Source of the DNA: an uncultured Gammaproteobacteria bacterium
GTDB taxonomy: Bacteria; Pseudomonadota; Gammaproteobacteria; JAADHQ01
Assembly: GCA_947258755.1 (NCBI GenBank)
Contig: CAMYJO010000018.1
Span: forward strand, 1 to 64,000
Length of the DNA: 64,000 nucleotides
Reading direction: 5' to 3'
The notes under the pieces were generated by a model, which saw nothing but the letters and a program-made list of their open reading frames with translations, was not told the origin of the DNA and ran no database searches. Each line of letters starts with the position of its first letter. Position 1 is the stretch's first letter. Shown here piece after piece: positions 16,547-26,306 of the stretch. The position numbers and the translations under genes are program-made.

Positions 16547-16606
16547 GTGTTTAGTCACTTATTTGATGGAGGCTTTCTTGTGTAAGCCTGTTTTGATCAC
16601 CACCCC

Positions 16607-16632
16607 CTAGCCCCCTCCTTGAAGGAGGGGGA
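16607..16632. repeat. GC-rich hairpin after the CbiX-like gene
   Basis: CCCCCTCCTT/AAGGAGGGGG stem with almost no loop. It may act as a terminator or be a dispersed palindromic repeat. Confidence 0.5.
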
Positions 16633-16647
16633 ATTGAAGGCATTTTG

Positions 16648-17056
16648 TCGAACCGTCTTAATATAATCGAGGTCGCTCTCGCACTTCCGTGTGCTTCGCG
16701 ACACCAGTCCTTCCTTGGGCAATGGGTTCTAATCCCTCGCGTTATATTTACTCGTCTTTTCCTAGCAACTAGCTACTCGCCACTAGCTACTATTTTATAT
16801 GGCGGAGAAGAATTATAAAGATCGATGAATATGACTTTCTGGAAGTGATATATCCCAACCAACGCGAGGGATTCACTCGTTCCATCGTGGAACTCGCCCC
16901 TTCGGGGCAGCGCTAGCGCGCTGTGAAAAATGCCTTCCGTGGCATTTTTTCGAACCGGCTTAATATAATCGAGGGTTCAAATCCCTCGCAATTAATTTAC
17001 TAGTCTTTTCCTAGCAACTAACAACTCGCCACTAGCTACTATTTTGTATGGCGGAG
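16648..17056. repeat. Degenerate tRNA-Ser 3'-end copies interrupted by small hairpin inserts
   Basis: Two related blocks (about 16648-16809 and 16946-17056) each end with a near-identical 50-bp sequence that runs into TATGGCGGAGA, the 3' end of tRNA-Ser. Each has a T-arm-like motif; in the second it is GAGGGTTCAAATCCCTCG. In the first block the motif is split by about 52 bp of hairpin sequence (CGCACTTCCGTGTGCTTCGCG). A third split motif (GCGAGGGATT...CGAACC) surrounds 16871-16949. They look like leftovers of repeated insertions at the tRNA. Confidence 0.6.
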
Positions 17057-17138
17057 AGCGAGGGATTCGAACCCTCGATCGGGATTAACCGATACTCCCT
17101 TAGCAGGGGAGCGCCTTCAGCCGCTCGGCCAGCTCTCC
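17049..17138 (-). tRNA. tRNA-Ser(GCT)
   Basis: 90 nt with encoded CCA and a long variable arm (class II). The anticodon stem CTCCC/GGGAG encloses CTGCTAA, giving anticodon GCT. Acceptor stem GGAGAGC/GCTCTCC, T-arm GAGGGTTCGAATCCCTC. It lies downstream of csrA on the same strand, as in E. coli (csrA-serV). Confidence 0.97.
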
Positions 17139-17218
17139 GAAACTCATTACAGCGTGAGTTTCCGGTTAAACGACTGTTTGCCGTCAGACCGGGCGCTAGA
17201 ATAGCAAAATGTGAGGCA

Positions 17219-17268
17219 TAAAAAAATGCCCATGACCCGATTAATTGGGGTTACATGGACATTTTTTA
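17219..17268 (-). terminator. Terminator downstream of csrA
   Basis: AAAAAATGCCCATG pairs with CATGGACATTTTTT across a loop that can itself fold (ACCC/GGGT). On the minus strand it ends in a T run. Confidence 0.75.
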
Positions 17269-17303
17269 ATTCGAGAAGGTTTTAAACAGTGAAAACCGGA
17301 AAA

Positions 17304-17495
17304 TTATTCGTTGCCCGCAGCGTCGGAATCATTTTCCTTCTGGATTCTGTCATAGATTTCTTCACGATGAACAGCCACTTCTTTCGGTGCATTGACACCA
17401 ATTCGAACCTGGTTGCCTTTAACACCTAGTACGGTCACTGTTACTTCGTCACCGATCATGAGGGTCTCGCCCACACGTCGCGTTAAAATTAACAT
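17304..17495 (-). CDS. csrA: Carbon storage regulator CsrA
   Basis: 63 residues. [51 protein letters not shown] is the canonical CsrA fold, with the RNA-contacting L4, R6 and the VHREE segment (R44) present. It is a dimeric RNA-binding protein that blocks translation by binding GGA motifs. AAGGAGATATGCA before the start is both the ribosome-binding site and a GGA site, so autoregulation is possible. It has the conserved place between lysC/alaS and tRNA-Ser. Confidence 0.97.
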   Translation of the reverse strand: MLILTRRVGETLMIGDEVTVTVLGVKGNQVRIGVNAPKEVAVHREEIYDRIQKENDSDAAGNE

Positions 17496-17678
17496 TGCAT
17501 ATCTCCTTGCTTTACTTCAATCACCAAAATACTACAGTGAAACATTATCCCGTCAGCCAAAATTATCGGCCATTCCCAAGGAAACTGTAGCGCCATATTT
17601 TTATTATTACAAAACTATATTATTGATTTTTTTAATTTTACCTATTAACCACACACTAAACAGGCTGTTTGCATTACC

Positions 17679-18905
17679 TCATGCAGCTGGCTTTTTATCC
17701 AGCTCAAATGCTTCATGCAAGGCTCGAACGCCTAATTCGAGATACTTTTCATCAACAACGACCGACACCTTGATTTCGGATGTCGAGATCATTCTGATAT
17801 TAATGCCTTCATCAGCCAGGGCCTTGAACATGGTGCTGGCGATACCGGCATGCGAGCGCATGCCGACGCCGACCAGTGAGATCTTGATGATCTTATTGTC
17901 GCCTGCCACTTCGCGGGCACCCAGTTCTTCTGCTGTTTCATTCAGCACATACATGGCGCGATCATAGTCGTTGCGATGCACGGTGAAGGTGAAATCAGTG
18001 GTCGCGTCCTCGGCAATATTCTGGATAATCATATCCACTTCAATATTGGCGTTGGCAATCGGTCCCAGTATTTTCGAGGCGACACCGGGCTGATCCGGCA
18101 CACCGAGAATGGTGAGCTTGGCTTCATCGCGGTTAAAAGCTATGCCTGAAATGACTGCCTGTTCCATTCCTTCTTCCTCTAACGTTATCAACGTGCCTTC
18201 GCCGGGTTCAAACGACGACAATACGCGCAAGGGTACAGCATATTTACCGGCAAATTCTACCGAACGTATCTGTAATACCTTGGAGCCGAGGCTGGCCATT
18301 TCCAGCATCTCTTCAAAAGTGATGCGCTCCAGCTTGCGCGCCTTTGGCACCAATCTTGGGTCGGTGGTGTAGACACCATCGACATCGGTGTAGATCTGGC
18401 ACTCATCAGCATTCAGTGCCGCAGCCAGCGCCACGGCAGTGGTATCGGAACCGCCACGACCCAGGGTGGTGATATTACCGTGCTCATCCACACCCTGAAA
18501 ACCGGCGACGACGACAACCCGTCCCAGCTGCAGGTCTTCATGCATGCGGGCGCCATCGATATCCTTGATGCGGGCCTTGTTATGCGCGCTATCGGTCAGG
18601 ATATGGACCTGGGAGCCGGTATAGGAGCGTGCCGGACAACCGAGCTTCTCCAGGGCCATGCTGAGCAGGGCAATAGTTACCTGCTCACCTGTTGATAATA
18701 GTACATCCAGCTCACGCGGGGCCGGATTGTCAGTAATCTCACTGGCCAGGCCCACCAGGCGGTTGGTCTCACCGCTCATCGCCGATACGACGACCACAAT
18801 ATCGTCGCCCGCGTCGCGTGCAGCCTTTACCTTTTTGGCAACAATTTCAATACGTTCGATACTACCGACCGATGTGCCACCGTACTTTTGGACCAATAAT
18901 GCCAT
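17679..18905 (-). CDS. lysC: Aspartate kinase
   Basis: 408 residues, the single-function aspartokinase length. The N-terminal kinase domain begins ALLVQKYGGTSVGS (2-15) with the phosphate-binding KYGGTS. FQGVDEHGNITTLGRGGSDTTAVALAAAL (about 134-162) is the active-site block. Two C-terminal ACT domains (about 265-400) should bind lysine and threonine for feedback control. It phosphorylates aspartate, entering lysine, threonine and methionine synthesis. The order alaS-lysC-csrA is common in gammaproteobacteria. Confidence 0.97.
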   Translation of the reverse strand: MALLVQKYGGTSVGSIERIEIVAKKVKAARDAGDDIVVVVSAMSGETNRLVGLASEITDNPAPRELDVLLSTGEQVTIALLSMALEKLGCPARSYTGSQVHILTDSAHNKARIKDIDGARMHEDLQLGRVVVVAGFQGVDEHGNITTLGRGGSDTTAVALAAALNADECQIYTDVDGVYTTDPRLVPKARKLERITFEEMLEMASLGSKVLQIRSVEFAGKYAVPLRVLSSFEPGEGTLITLEEEGMEQAVISGIAFNRDEAKLTILGVPDQPGVASKILGPIANANIEVDMIIQNIAEDATTDFTFTVHRNDYDRAMYVLNETAEELGAREVAGDNKIIKISLVGVGMRSHAGIASTMFKALADEGINIRMISTSEIKVSVVVDEKYLELGVRALHEAFELDKKPAA

Positions 18906-19076
18906 TTTCGCCGGGTTCCAGCCACCAAAAAGCGGTGATTAAACACTAAAATGCGTTATAAATAAAGGATTTTGGCACATTTTACGCCAATCAGGTGCTT
19001 TCTTACATGCACATAACCCGGGCATAATGACAAATATAGCATAGATATGTTAAGTATCAACTAACATTTATCATTG

Positions 19077-21600
19077 CTAGGCCAATTGCTGTCCGACCCA
19101 GGCGGCGACATCGGCCAGGGCCTTGTCCAGTCCACTGGGATCATTGCCGCCGGCCTGAGCCATATCCGGGCGCCCGCCGCCCTTGCCACCGACCTGCTGG
19201 GCGACCACGTTGACCAGCTCACCGGCCTTGATACGATTGGTCTGGTCCTTGGTAACCCCGGCAATCAGACTGACCTTGTTGCCGTTGACGGCGGCCAGGA
19301 CGACGGCGGCCGAGCCGAGTTTGTTCTTTAACTGATCGACGGTATCGCGCAGTGATTTAGGGTCGGCGTCGTCCAGACGCGCGGCCAGGACCTTGATGCC
19401 ATCGACGTCCACAGCGGATTCGCTGAGTTCACTACCGGCCGAGCTGGCCAGTTTTGATTTAAGTTGTTCTAGCTCCTTTTCGAGCTTACGGTTTTTATCC
19501 AGAACCTGCTGCACCTTGTTGCCGACATCGTCCTGACTGGCCTTCAATAGCTGTGCAATATTGCGCAGCTTGGCCTCGGTCTGGGCGACATAGTCAATCG
19601 CTGCCTGTCCGGTCACTGCCTCGACCCGGCGCACGCCGGAGGCGATGCCGGTTTCGTTGATGATCTTGAACAGGCCTATGTCACCGGCATGGCTGACATG
19701 GGTGCCGCCACACAATTCAGTGGAGAAATCACCAATGCGCAACATGCGCACTTCATCGCCGTATTTTTCGCCGAATAGGGCCATCGCCCCGGCGGCTACG
19801 GCGCTATCATAATCGGTCACACGGGTTTCCACTTCGGCATTCAGCCGCACTTGTTCGTTAACCATGGCCTCGATATGTTGCAATTGTTCGCTGCTTATCG
19901 GTTCGAAATGCGAGAAGTCAAAACGCAGGCGTTCGGCATCGACCAGCGAGCCTTTCTGGGTAACATGATCACCGAGCTCGGTGCGCAGCGCGGCATGCAA
20001 TAAATGCGTAGCCGAATGGTTCAGGGCCGTGGCCTGACGTTTGTCCTGGTCCACCTGCGCCTTGACCTTGTCACCAACGCGCAGCTCGCCCTGTTCGAGT
20101 ATGCCGATATGCGTGAACACTCCACTGGCCTGCTTCTGCGTGTCCTGCACGGTGAATACGGCTTGCTCACTTTGAATGCGGCCGCTATCACCAACCTGGC
20201 CACCCGACTCTGCATAAAACGGCGTGCGATCCAACACCAGCATGCCCTGCTCGCCGGCTGCCAGTACATCGACCTGCTCGCCATCCTTGACCAGCGCCGT
20301 GATCTCGGCCTGGTCATCGATGTGATCATAGCCGGTAAAGTCAGTGCTGCCCTGCAGTTCAACGCTGTCATTGTAATCAACAGCAAAGGCGCTGGCCGAA
20401 CGCGCCATGTCACGTTGATGTTGCATGGCTGACTCATAACCCTGCATATCCAGGCTTAGATTTTTTTCACGAGCGATGTCGGCGGTCAGATCGACCGGGA
20501 AACCATAGGTATCGTATAAACGGAACACCGTTTCACCGGCAATCTCGGTGCCCTGCATGTCCTTGATGTCGGCCTCGAGTATTTTCATGCCCTGCTCGAG
20601 AGTCTCGGCAAACTTTTCCTCTTCCATGCGCAGGCTGCGTTTGACCTGCTCCTGCGCCTGGGTCAGTTCCGGATAGGCATCACCCATTTCCGTAACCAGG
20701 GCATCGACCAGCTTATAGAAGAAGGTCTGCTGCTGTCCGAGTTGATAACCGTGACGAATGGCGCGGCGGATAATACGGCGCAGTACATAACCACGGCCTT
20801 CATTGGAAGGCAGCACGCCGTCGGTAATCAAAAAGGCGCAGGCACGGATATGATCGGCAATGACCTTGAGTGAATTGTCTTGCAGGTCTTTGCAGCCGGT
20901 CTCTGTGGCCGCTGCCTTGATCAGGTTCTGGAACAGGTCGATATCATAATTGCTGTGACCCTGCTGCAGGATCGCGGCCAGGCGCTCCAGGCCCATGCCA
21001 GTATCGACCGATGGCTTTGGCAGTGGATTCAATACTCCGTCGCTGTCGCGGTTGTATTGCATGAACACCAGGTTCCAGATCTCGATGTAACGGTCACCGT
21101 CTTCATCCGGGGTGCCGGGAGGGCCACCGAAAATGCCTTCCCCATGATCGTAGAATATTTCCGAGCAGGGTCCGCAGGGACCTGTATCACCCATCGACCA
21201 GAAGTTATCGCTCTCATATTGTTTGCCGCCGGGCTTATCGCCGATGCGGCTGAAACGGGCCGGGTCGACCTTGATTTCCTTCAGCCAGATATCCGCGGCC
21301 TCATCGTCATCCTGGTAGATGGTTACCCATAATTTCTCTGCCGGGACGTGCGGTATAGCCGACGTTCTCCAGGTCGTTATGTTTACCACCGGCGCGGACA
21401 CATCGCTGTGATGAACAGGCACGGCTGTATACGCGCTGTTCACGACCGAGAAAGACATCCTTGAACTGCACCATACCGGCATTGGTAAACAGCAAGGTCG
21501 GGTCATTGGCAGGCACCAGCGGGCTACTAGGCACGACCTGATGGCCCTGCTCGGCAAAATAGTCCAGGAATTTTTTTCTTATGTCTGCGCTGCTAATCAT
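19077..21600 (-). pseudogene. alaS: Alanyl-tRNA synthetase, disrupted by an internal deletion with frameshift
   Basis: The ATG at 21600 starts [43 protein letters not shown] and runs normally to [15 protein letters not shown]. The next bases should encode the HHTFFEMLGNFSFGDYFK region, but the sequence jumps to [16 protein letters not shown] in another frame. About 37 codons are missing and the frame shifts at about 21345-21350. The rest is intact: the CxxCGPCSEI block, editing site [12 protein letters not shown], the CGGTHV zinc motif, and the C-Ala domain ending at 19077. The lost part belongs to class II motif 2, so neither fragment could charge tRNA-Ala. AlaRS is essential, so this is an assembly error, a strain mutation, or another copy exists. 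Confidence 0.9.
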
Positions 21601-21853
21601 TAATCCGCTTTCCCGCCTGACTGCTCTGGTCAATTCTGTGCTTTTATTTTGATGGTAAATCCCGACACGCCTGTTATTTGAGCAGGCGCGTTCTAAGACC
21701 GACCCTTCGCTTTCGCTGCAAGGATAGATCCAATAAGGTAGGCATTTTACCTGCACACTTCCGGAAACAGAAGTAAAAATACAATAACATCATGAAATCG
21801 TGTTTATCTGGAAGTAAAAGTCGGCCGACGAATACAATCCAGCCCAAGATTAG

Positions 21854-22003
21854 GTAGGAGCGGCCCTTGACCGCGATAAAACAGTAGCGAGTGGCTAGTG
21901 GCGAGTAGCGAGGTAAAACAGAGCCTAAATCTTGGTCTTTTTCTAGCTACTAGCTACTCGTCCCTAGCTACTCGAAAATCGCGGCCAAGGGCCGCTCCCA
22001 CAA
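21854..22003. repeat. REPIN-like 150-bp palindromic repeat, copy 1
   Basis: Outer arms GTAGGAGCGGCCCTTGACCG and CGGCCAAGGGCCGCTCCCAC are inverted. The interior carries a second imperfect palindrome of CTAGCTACTCG-type words. This pattern of two REP-like ends in inverted orientation matches a REPIN. Confidence 0.85.
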
Positions 22004-22094
22004 AAAATTTAGACTATTGTACCCATATCAGTCGGGTGGGAGCCTGCGCTATCCCTACTAACTTCTAACTTCCCCCTACCTTCAAACATCCTTC

Positions 22095-22244
22095 TGTGGG
22101 AGCTACCCTTGGCTGCGATAAAACAGTAGCGAGTGGCTAGGGACGAGTAGCGAGATAAAACAGAGCCTAAATCTTGGTCTTTTTCTAGCTACTAGCTACT
22201 CGTTACTAGCTACTTGAATATCGCGGCCAAGGGCCGCTCCCACA
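22095..22244. repeat. REPIN-like 150-bp palindromic repeat, copy 2
   Basis: Same structure and most of the same sequence as 21854-22003, only 91 bp away in direct orientation, between alaS and recX. One arm differs (GGGAGCTACCCTTGGCTGCGA). Confidence 0.85.
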
Positions 22245-22273
22245 AAACCACAATCCCATAAAGCTGCACTCCA

Positions 22274-22726
22274 TTAATCAAAATCCAAACCCAGACAGGA
22301 CTCGATCTGCTCCGTGGTGAAGCCGCGGTAATCGAGAAAGCGTGTCTGCCGGGCCTTCTCTTCCCAGTTGTCGGCCACCTGGCCCTTGAATTTCTTTTGA
22401 CAGACCTCGGCCACGCGCGCATACCAATCGACATCGGATTGTTCAAAACCGCTGTCAATCACATCGGCATCGACACCTTTCTGCTGCAACTCCAGGCGAA
22501 TACGCTTGGGTCCATAGCCCTTGCTGGCACGAAAACGGGTGAAATGCATGGCAAAACGCGCATCACTCTGGTAGCCATTGGCCAATAACTGATCCAGCAC
22601 GCTATCGATAATGTCCTCGGCAAATCCGCGTTGGGCCAATTTTAGCCGGATTTCCTTGCGTGCATATTCGCGCCGGCTCAGCAGGCGTACTGAGATGTTA
22701 AATGCCTCTTTTTCATTTTCGTCCAT
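22274..22726 (-). CDS. recX: RecX regulatory protein
   Basis: 150 residues, all-helical with the three tandem helical repeats of RecX: LLSRREYARKEIRLKLAQRGF, then VLDQLLANGYQSDARFAMHFTRFRASKGYGPKRIRLELQQKGV, then the C-terminal ARVAEVCQKKFKG block. It inhibits RecA filament growth. It normally follows recA directly. Here a GGDEF-EAL gene on the opposite strand separates the two. Confidence 0.95.
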   Translation of the reverse strand: MDENEKEAFNISVRLLSRREYARKEIRLKLAQRGFAEDIIDSVLDQLLANGYQSDARFAMHFTRFRASKGYGPKRIRLELQQKGVDADVIDSGFEQSDVDWYARVAEVCQKKFKGQVADNWEEKARQTRFLDYRGFTTEQIESCLGLDFD

Positions 22727-22884
22727 CGATCAGCTATTTACCTTATTTATATAATGGTGTATATTTTTTTGCATTAATTAAATGAATGACTTACCTTATC
22801 GCCCATGTTAAATAATAATCACATGTCAGCCTGTCTCAATCTAACTGAACCCTGCCTGTTAATGATGAGAGTCTCGCAATAATT

Positions 22885-24978
22885 ATGAAAGATAATGGCG
22901 ACCAAAGCTACAATCAACTGCGTTCACATCTGAGCGCAGAAGACGCCGAACTGATCATCAAAAACATGGAAGATACCCTGTACCGGGTCGATACTAAAGG
23001 GAATCTGATTTATGCCAGTCCGGCAGCGGAATCACTCACCGGCTACACACTTAAAGAACTCATTGGCAGCAAGGTCAGTGACCTTTATATGCAACCGCAA
23101 AAACGTAGCGAGCTACTAAAACAATTATCTCAGGCCAACGGCCATCTAACCAACTTTGAACTCGAACTCAAACACAAACAGGGCCATGGCGTCTGGGTCT
23201 TGATTAATGTCAGCTACATCCATGACGAAGAAAATAATGTTGCCGGTATTGAAGGATTAATTCGCAACGTTAGCCATTACAAACAGGCACTAAATAATGA
23301 GCGTGAAAAAGCACTGGTCACGCTACACTCGATTGCTGATGGTGTCATCACCACGGATATCAACGGTAAAATAGAATATCTTAATCCTATGGCACAGACC
23401 CTGTGCGGTTGTTCACTGGATGAAGCCAGGGGCAAAGATATTCGCGAGGTGTTCAACCCTGTGTCAGATAGTGACGATGAGGACATCGAGCACCCTGTTC
23501 TGACTTGCCTGGCACAAGGCGAAAATCTCACTGTACCCATGATTCGAATGTTGACTCGCCACGATCAGCAGGAGTTTGCTATCCGCGAATCTGTTTCACC
23601 TATCTGCGACAGTCAAGGTAATGTAGTCGGTGCAGTGCTGGCTATCCATGACATCACCCAGATCAGGGAGATGTCTCGTCGCCTGTCCTATCAGGCCACA
23701 CACGACTCACATACCGGACTGATCAATCGCCGCGAATTTGAAAAACGCCTGGACAAGGCCATCCAGCAATCACAACAGCAGGGTACGGAACATATTCTGT
23801 GCTATCTCGATCTTGATCAGTTCAAGATCATCAATGATACCTCCGGGCATATTGCCGGCGATGCGTTATTAAAACGTCTTGCCAACACCATGAACAGCCT
23901 GGTACGTGAACATGATACTATCGCCCGCCTCGGTGGCGATGAATTCGGCATCCTGATTGAAAACTGCCCACTTAATCAGGGCCTTCGTGTCGCCGAAACC
24001 ATTCGCAATACCATCAATAATTTCCGCTTCTCATGGAATAACAAACTATTTGAAATTGGCGCCAGTATTGGCCTGGTATGCGTGGACGAACAATCGAAAG
24101 GTGTCACTGAGGTATTGAGTATGGCCGATGCCGCCTGCTTCATAGCCAAGGACCAGGGTCGTAACCGTATCCATGTTTATCAATCGGACGACGCCGCGCA
24201 GAACAAGCAACACGACGAGATGCATTGGTCTTACAAGATCAAGCATGCGCTGGAAGAAAACGAGTTTACCCTGCATTGTCAGCCGATCCAGTGTGTCCAG
24301 CAGGCGCATGCCGATTTTCCGGCCTATACGGAAATCCTGCTACGCATGCAACAACAGGGCAATACCATTGCACCGATGAGTTTCATCCCGGCCGCAGAAC
24401 GCTATAACCTGATGCAACAAATCGATCGCTGGGTTATTAAAAATTTCTTTGCCGAATTACAAAAATGCGCGAGACAAACTAACACCCAGCAGATTTTTGC
24501 CATCAACCTATCCGGCTCTTCGTTTAATAACGAGGAACTTCTCGACTTTATCCTCGAAGAACTGGAACAAAGCAAAGTGAGCCCACAGTGCATCTGTTTT
24601 GAAATAACCGAAACAACAGCCATTTCCAATCTTGAATTTGCCAAGCGTTTTATTGAGGTACTAAAAGCCAAGGGCTGCTATTTTGCCCTGGACGATTTCG
24701 GCAGTGGTATCAGCTCATTCAATTATCTTAAATTCCTGCCGGTCGACTTTCTCAAAATTGATGGCAGCTTCGTACGCGAACTGATCAATGACAACATCAG
24801 CCAGGCCATGGTCGAATCCATCAATAAGGTTGGACATATCATGGGCCTGAAAACCATCGCTGAATATGCAGAGGATCAGGCTACCGTCGACATGCTGAAG
24901 AAAATTGGCGTCGATTATGTACAGGGCTTTAGCATTTCCAGGCCGGAACCATGGCATATAGAACAAACCGTTGCCTAG
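22885..24978 (+). CDS. PAS-PAS-GGDEF-EAL cyclic-di-GMP protein
   Basis: 697 residues with no membrane spans. PAS 1 spans about 22-135 (LYRVDTKGNLIYASPAAESLTGYTLKEL) and PAS 2 about 140-255 (ITTDINGKIEYLNPMAQTLCGC). The GGDEF domain (about 265-430) has RLGGDEF intact with the inhibitory REHD I-site just before it. The EAL domain (about 445-690) keeps INLSGSSF, the ITETTA and DDFGSG metal sites and the KIDG and GFSISRPEP segments, but the first motif reads TEIL instead of EAL. Both activities are possible. It lies between recX and recA on the other strand, so it was inserted into a conserved pair. Confidence 0.92.
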   Translation: MKDNGDQSYNQLRSHLSAEDAELIIKNMEDTLYRVDTKGNLIYASPAAESLTGYTLKELIGSKVSDLYMQPQKRSELLKQLSQANGHLTNFELELKHKQGHGVWVLINVSYIHDEENNVAGIEGLIRNVSHYKQALNNEREKALVTLHSIADGVITTDINGKIEYLNPMAQTLCGCSLDEARGKDIREVFNPVSDSDDEDIEHPVLTCLAQGENLTVPMIRMLTRHDQQEFAIRESVSPICDSQGNVVGAVLAIHDITQIREMSRRLSYQATHDSHTGLINRREFEKRLDKAIQQSQQQGTEHILCYLDLDQFKIINDTSGHIAGDALLKRLANTMNSLVREHDTIARLGGDEFGILIENCPLNQGLRVAETIRNTINNFRFSWNNKLFEIGASIGLVCVDEQSKGVTEVLSMADAACFIAKDQGRNRIHVYQSDDAAQNKQHDEMHWSYKIKHALEENEFTLHCQPIQCVQQAHADFPAYTEILLRMQQQGNTIAPMSFIPAAERYNLMQQIDRWVIKNFFAELQKCARQTNTQQIFAINLSGSSFNNEELLDFILEELEQSKVSPQCICFEITETTAISNLEFAKRFIEVLKAKGCYFALDDFGSGISSFNYLKFLPVDFLKIDGSFVRELINDNISQAMVESINKVGHIMGLKTIAEYAEDQATVDMLKKIGVDYVQGFSISRPEPWHIEQTVA

Positions 24979-25032
24979 CAAAAACCCACGGCGCGACACA
25001 TCTACTCTTATTATCTGACCATCATAAAATAA

Positions 25033-25058
25033 CCCACGCCCCAAAACAGGGGCGTGGG
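25033..25058. terminator. Bidirectional terminator between the GGDEF-EAL gene and recA
   Basis: A perfect 10-bp stem CCCACGCCCC/GGGGCGTGGG with an AAAACA loop sits between convergent genes. A/T-rich flanks (AAAATAA, TATTTC) on both sides fit termination in both directions. Confidence 0.85.
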
Positions 25059-25068
25059 TATTTCAACA

Positions 25069-26109
25069 TTAGGCCTCGACTTCCTGCTCCTGATCTGTCT
25101 CAGGTTTGGCGTTCTCATCGACACCCAGCAATGCACCTCTGATCTTTTCCTCGATTTCATCGGCAATGGCCGGATTGTCCTTGAGGAAGTTACGCACGTT
25201 GTCCTTACCCTGGCCGATGCGATCACCATTGTAGCTGTACCAGGCGCCGGATTTATCGACAAAGCCATGTTGCACGCCCAGTGAGATCAATTCGGCTTCA
25301 TGCGAGATGCCTTCACCATACAGGATTTCAAACTCGGCCTGCTTGAATGGAGGCGCGACCTTGTTCTTGACGACCTTGACGCGGGTTTCATTACCGAGGA
25401 TCTCATCACCCTTCTTGATCGCGCCGGTACGACGGATATCGAGACGTACGGATGAATAGAATTTCAGTGCATTACCACCGGTAGTTGTTTCCGGGTTGCC
25501 AAACATCACACCGATCTTCATACGGATCTGGTTAATAAAGATCACCAGCGTATTCGAGCGTTTGATATTGCCGGTCAGTTTACGCAGCGCTTGTGACATC
25601 AGACGTGCCTGCAGGCCGACATGATGATCACCCATGTCACCCTCAATCTCCGCTTTCGGCGTCAGGGCCGCAACCGAGTCAACAACGACAATATCCACTG
25701 CGCCCGAGCGTACCAGCATATCGGTAATTTCCAATGCCTGTTCGCCGGTGTCCGGCTGCGACACCAACAGGTCATCGACATCCACACCCAGCTTGCCGGC
25801 ATAGACGGGATCCAGCGCATGCTCGGCATCGACGAATGCGGCCGTGCCACCGAGCTTTTGCGCCTCGGCAATCACTTGCAGGGTCAACGTGGTTTTACCG
25901 GAGGATTCAGGACCGTAGATCTCGACGACACGGCCCTTCGGCAGACCGCCGACACCCAGGGCGATATCCAGGCTCAGCGAGCCGGTGGAGATGGCTTCGA
26001 TATCACGGCTGGCCGTTGAATCGCCCATGCGCATGACCGAACCTTTACCAAACTGCTTTTCTATCTGACCCAGGGCTGCACCCAGCGCCTTTTTCTTGTT
26101 TTCGTCCAT
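25069..26109 (-). CDS. recA: Recombinase RecA
   Basis: 346 residues from the ATG at 26109, chosen because GGAGAG lies 6 nt upstream; an in-frame TTG at 26121 is less likely. Walker [10 protein letters not shown] (about 66-74), [29 protein letters not shown] loop L1 and [23 protein letters not shown] loop L2 are all intact. The C-terminus ends in an acidic tail (DQEQEVEA). It forms ATP-dependent filaments on single-stranded DNA and triggers LexA cleavage. I found no clear CTGT-N8-ACAG LexA box upstream, so SOS control cannot be claimed. It is divergent from the WYL gene. Confidence 0.98.
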   Translation of the reverse strand: MDENKKKALGAALGQIEKQFGKGSVMRMGDSTASRDIEAISTGSLSLDIALGVGGLPKGRVVEIYGPESSGKTTLTLQVIAEAQKLGGTAAFVDAEHALDPVYAGKLGVDVDDLLVSQPDTGEQALEITDMLVRSGAVDIVVVDSVAALTPKAEIEGDMGDHHVGLQARLMSQALRKLTGNIKRSNTLVIFINQIRMKIGVMFGNPETTTGGNALKFYSSVRLDIRRTGAIKKGDEILGNETRVKVVKNKVAPPFKQAEFEILYGEGISHEAELISLGVQHGFVDKSGAWYSYNGDRIGQGKDNVRNFLKDNPAIADEIEEKIRGALLGVDENAKPETDQEQEVEA

Positions 26110-26189
26110 TTCTCTCTCCAAAGATGATCAATTTTAAGTAGTGCCAATCAACCGGATGGCTACGGTATGAGGTATACTCTAGTCTATAC

Positions 26190-26209
26190 TTTTCACTATG
26201 TCAATATTT
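26190..26209. promoter_or_regulatory. Imperfect palindrome between recA and the WYL gene
   Basis: The sequence TATACTCTAGTCTATA (approximate position) has dyad symmetry around CTAG. It lies upstream of recA in the divergent promoter region and could be an operator; the regulator is unknown. Confidence 0.3.
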
Positions 26210-26306
26210 TTTATCACCTTGGTATTTTTTATCATGTCACTATATTTTATAACTAAGTTACTCTATAATGCGTTATTATTACTCAGGTTTTTAACAGGAG
26301 CACTCA

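Noticed and set aside
20004-20432. 142-codon plus-strand ORF inside alaS
   Set aside because: Shadow of the conserved alaS editing domain; no start signal and no family.
26110-26306. LexA box upstream of recA
   Set aside because: No CTGT-N8-ACAG match was found; only a weak CTAG-centred palindrome, so SOS control is not claimed.
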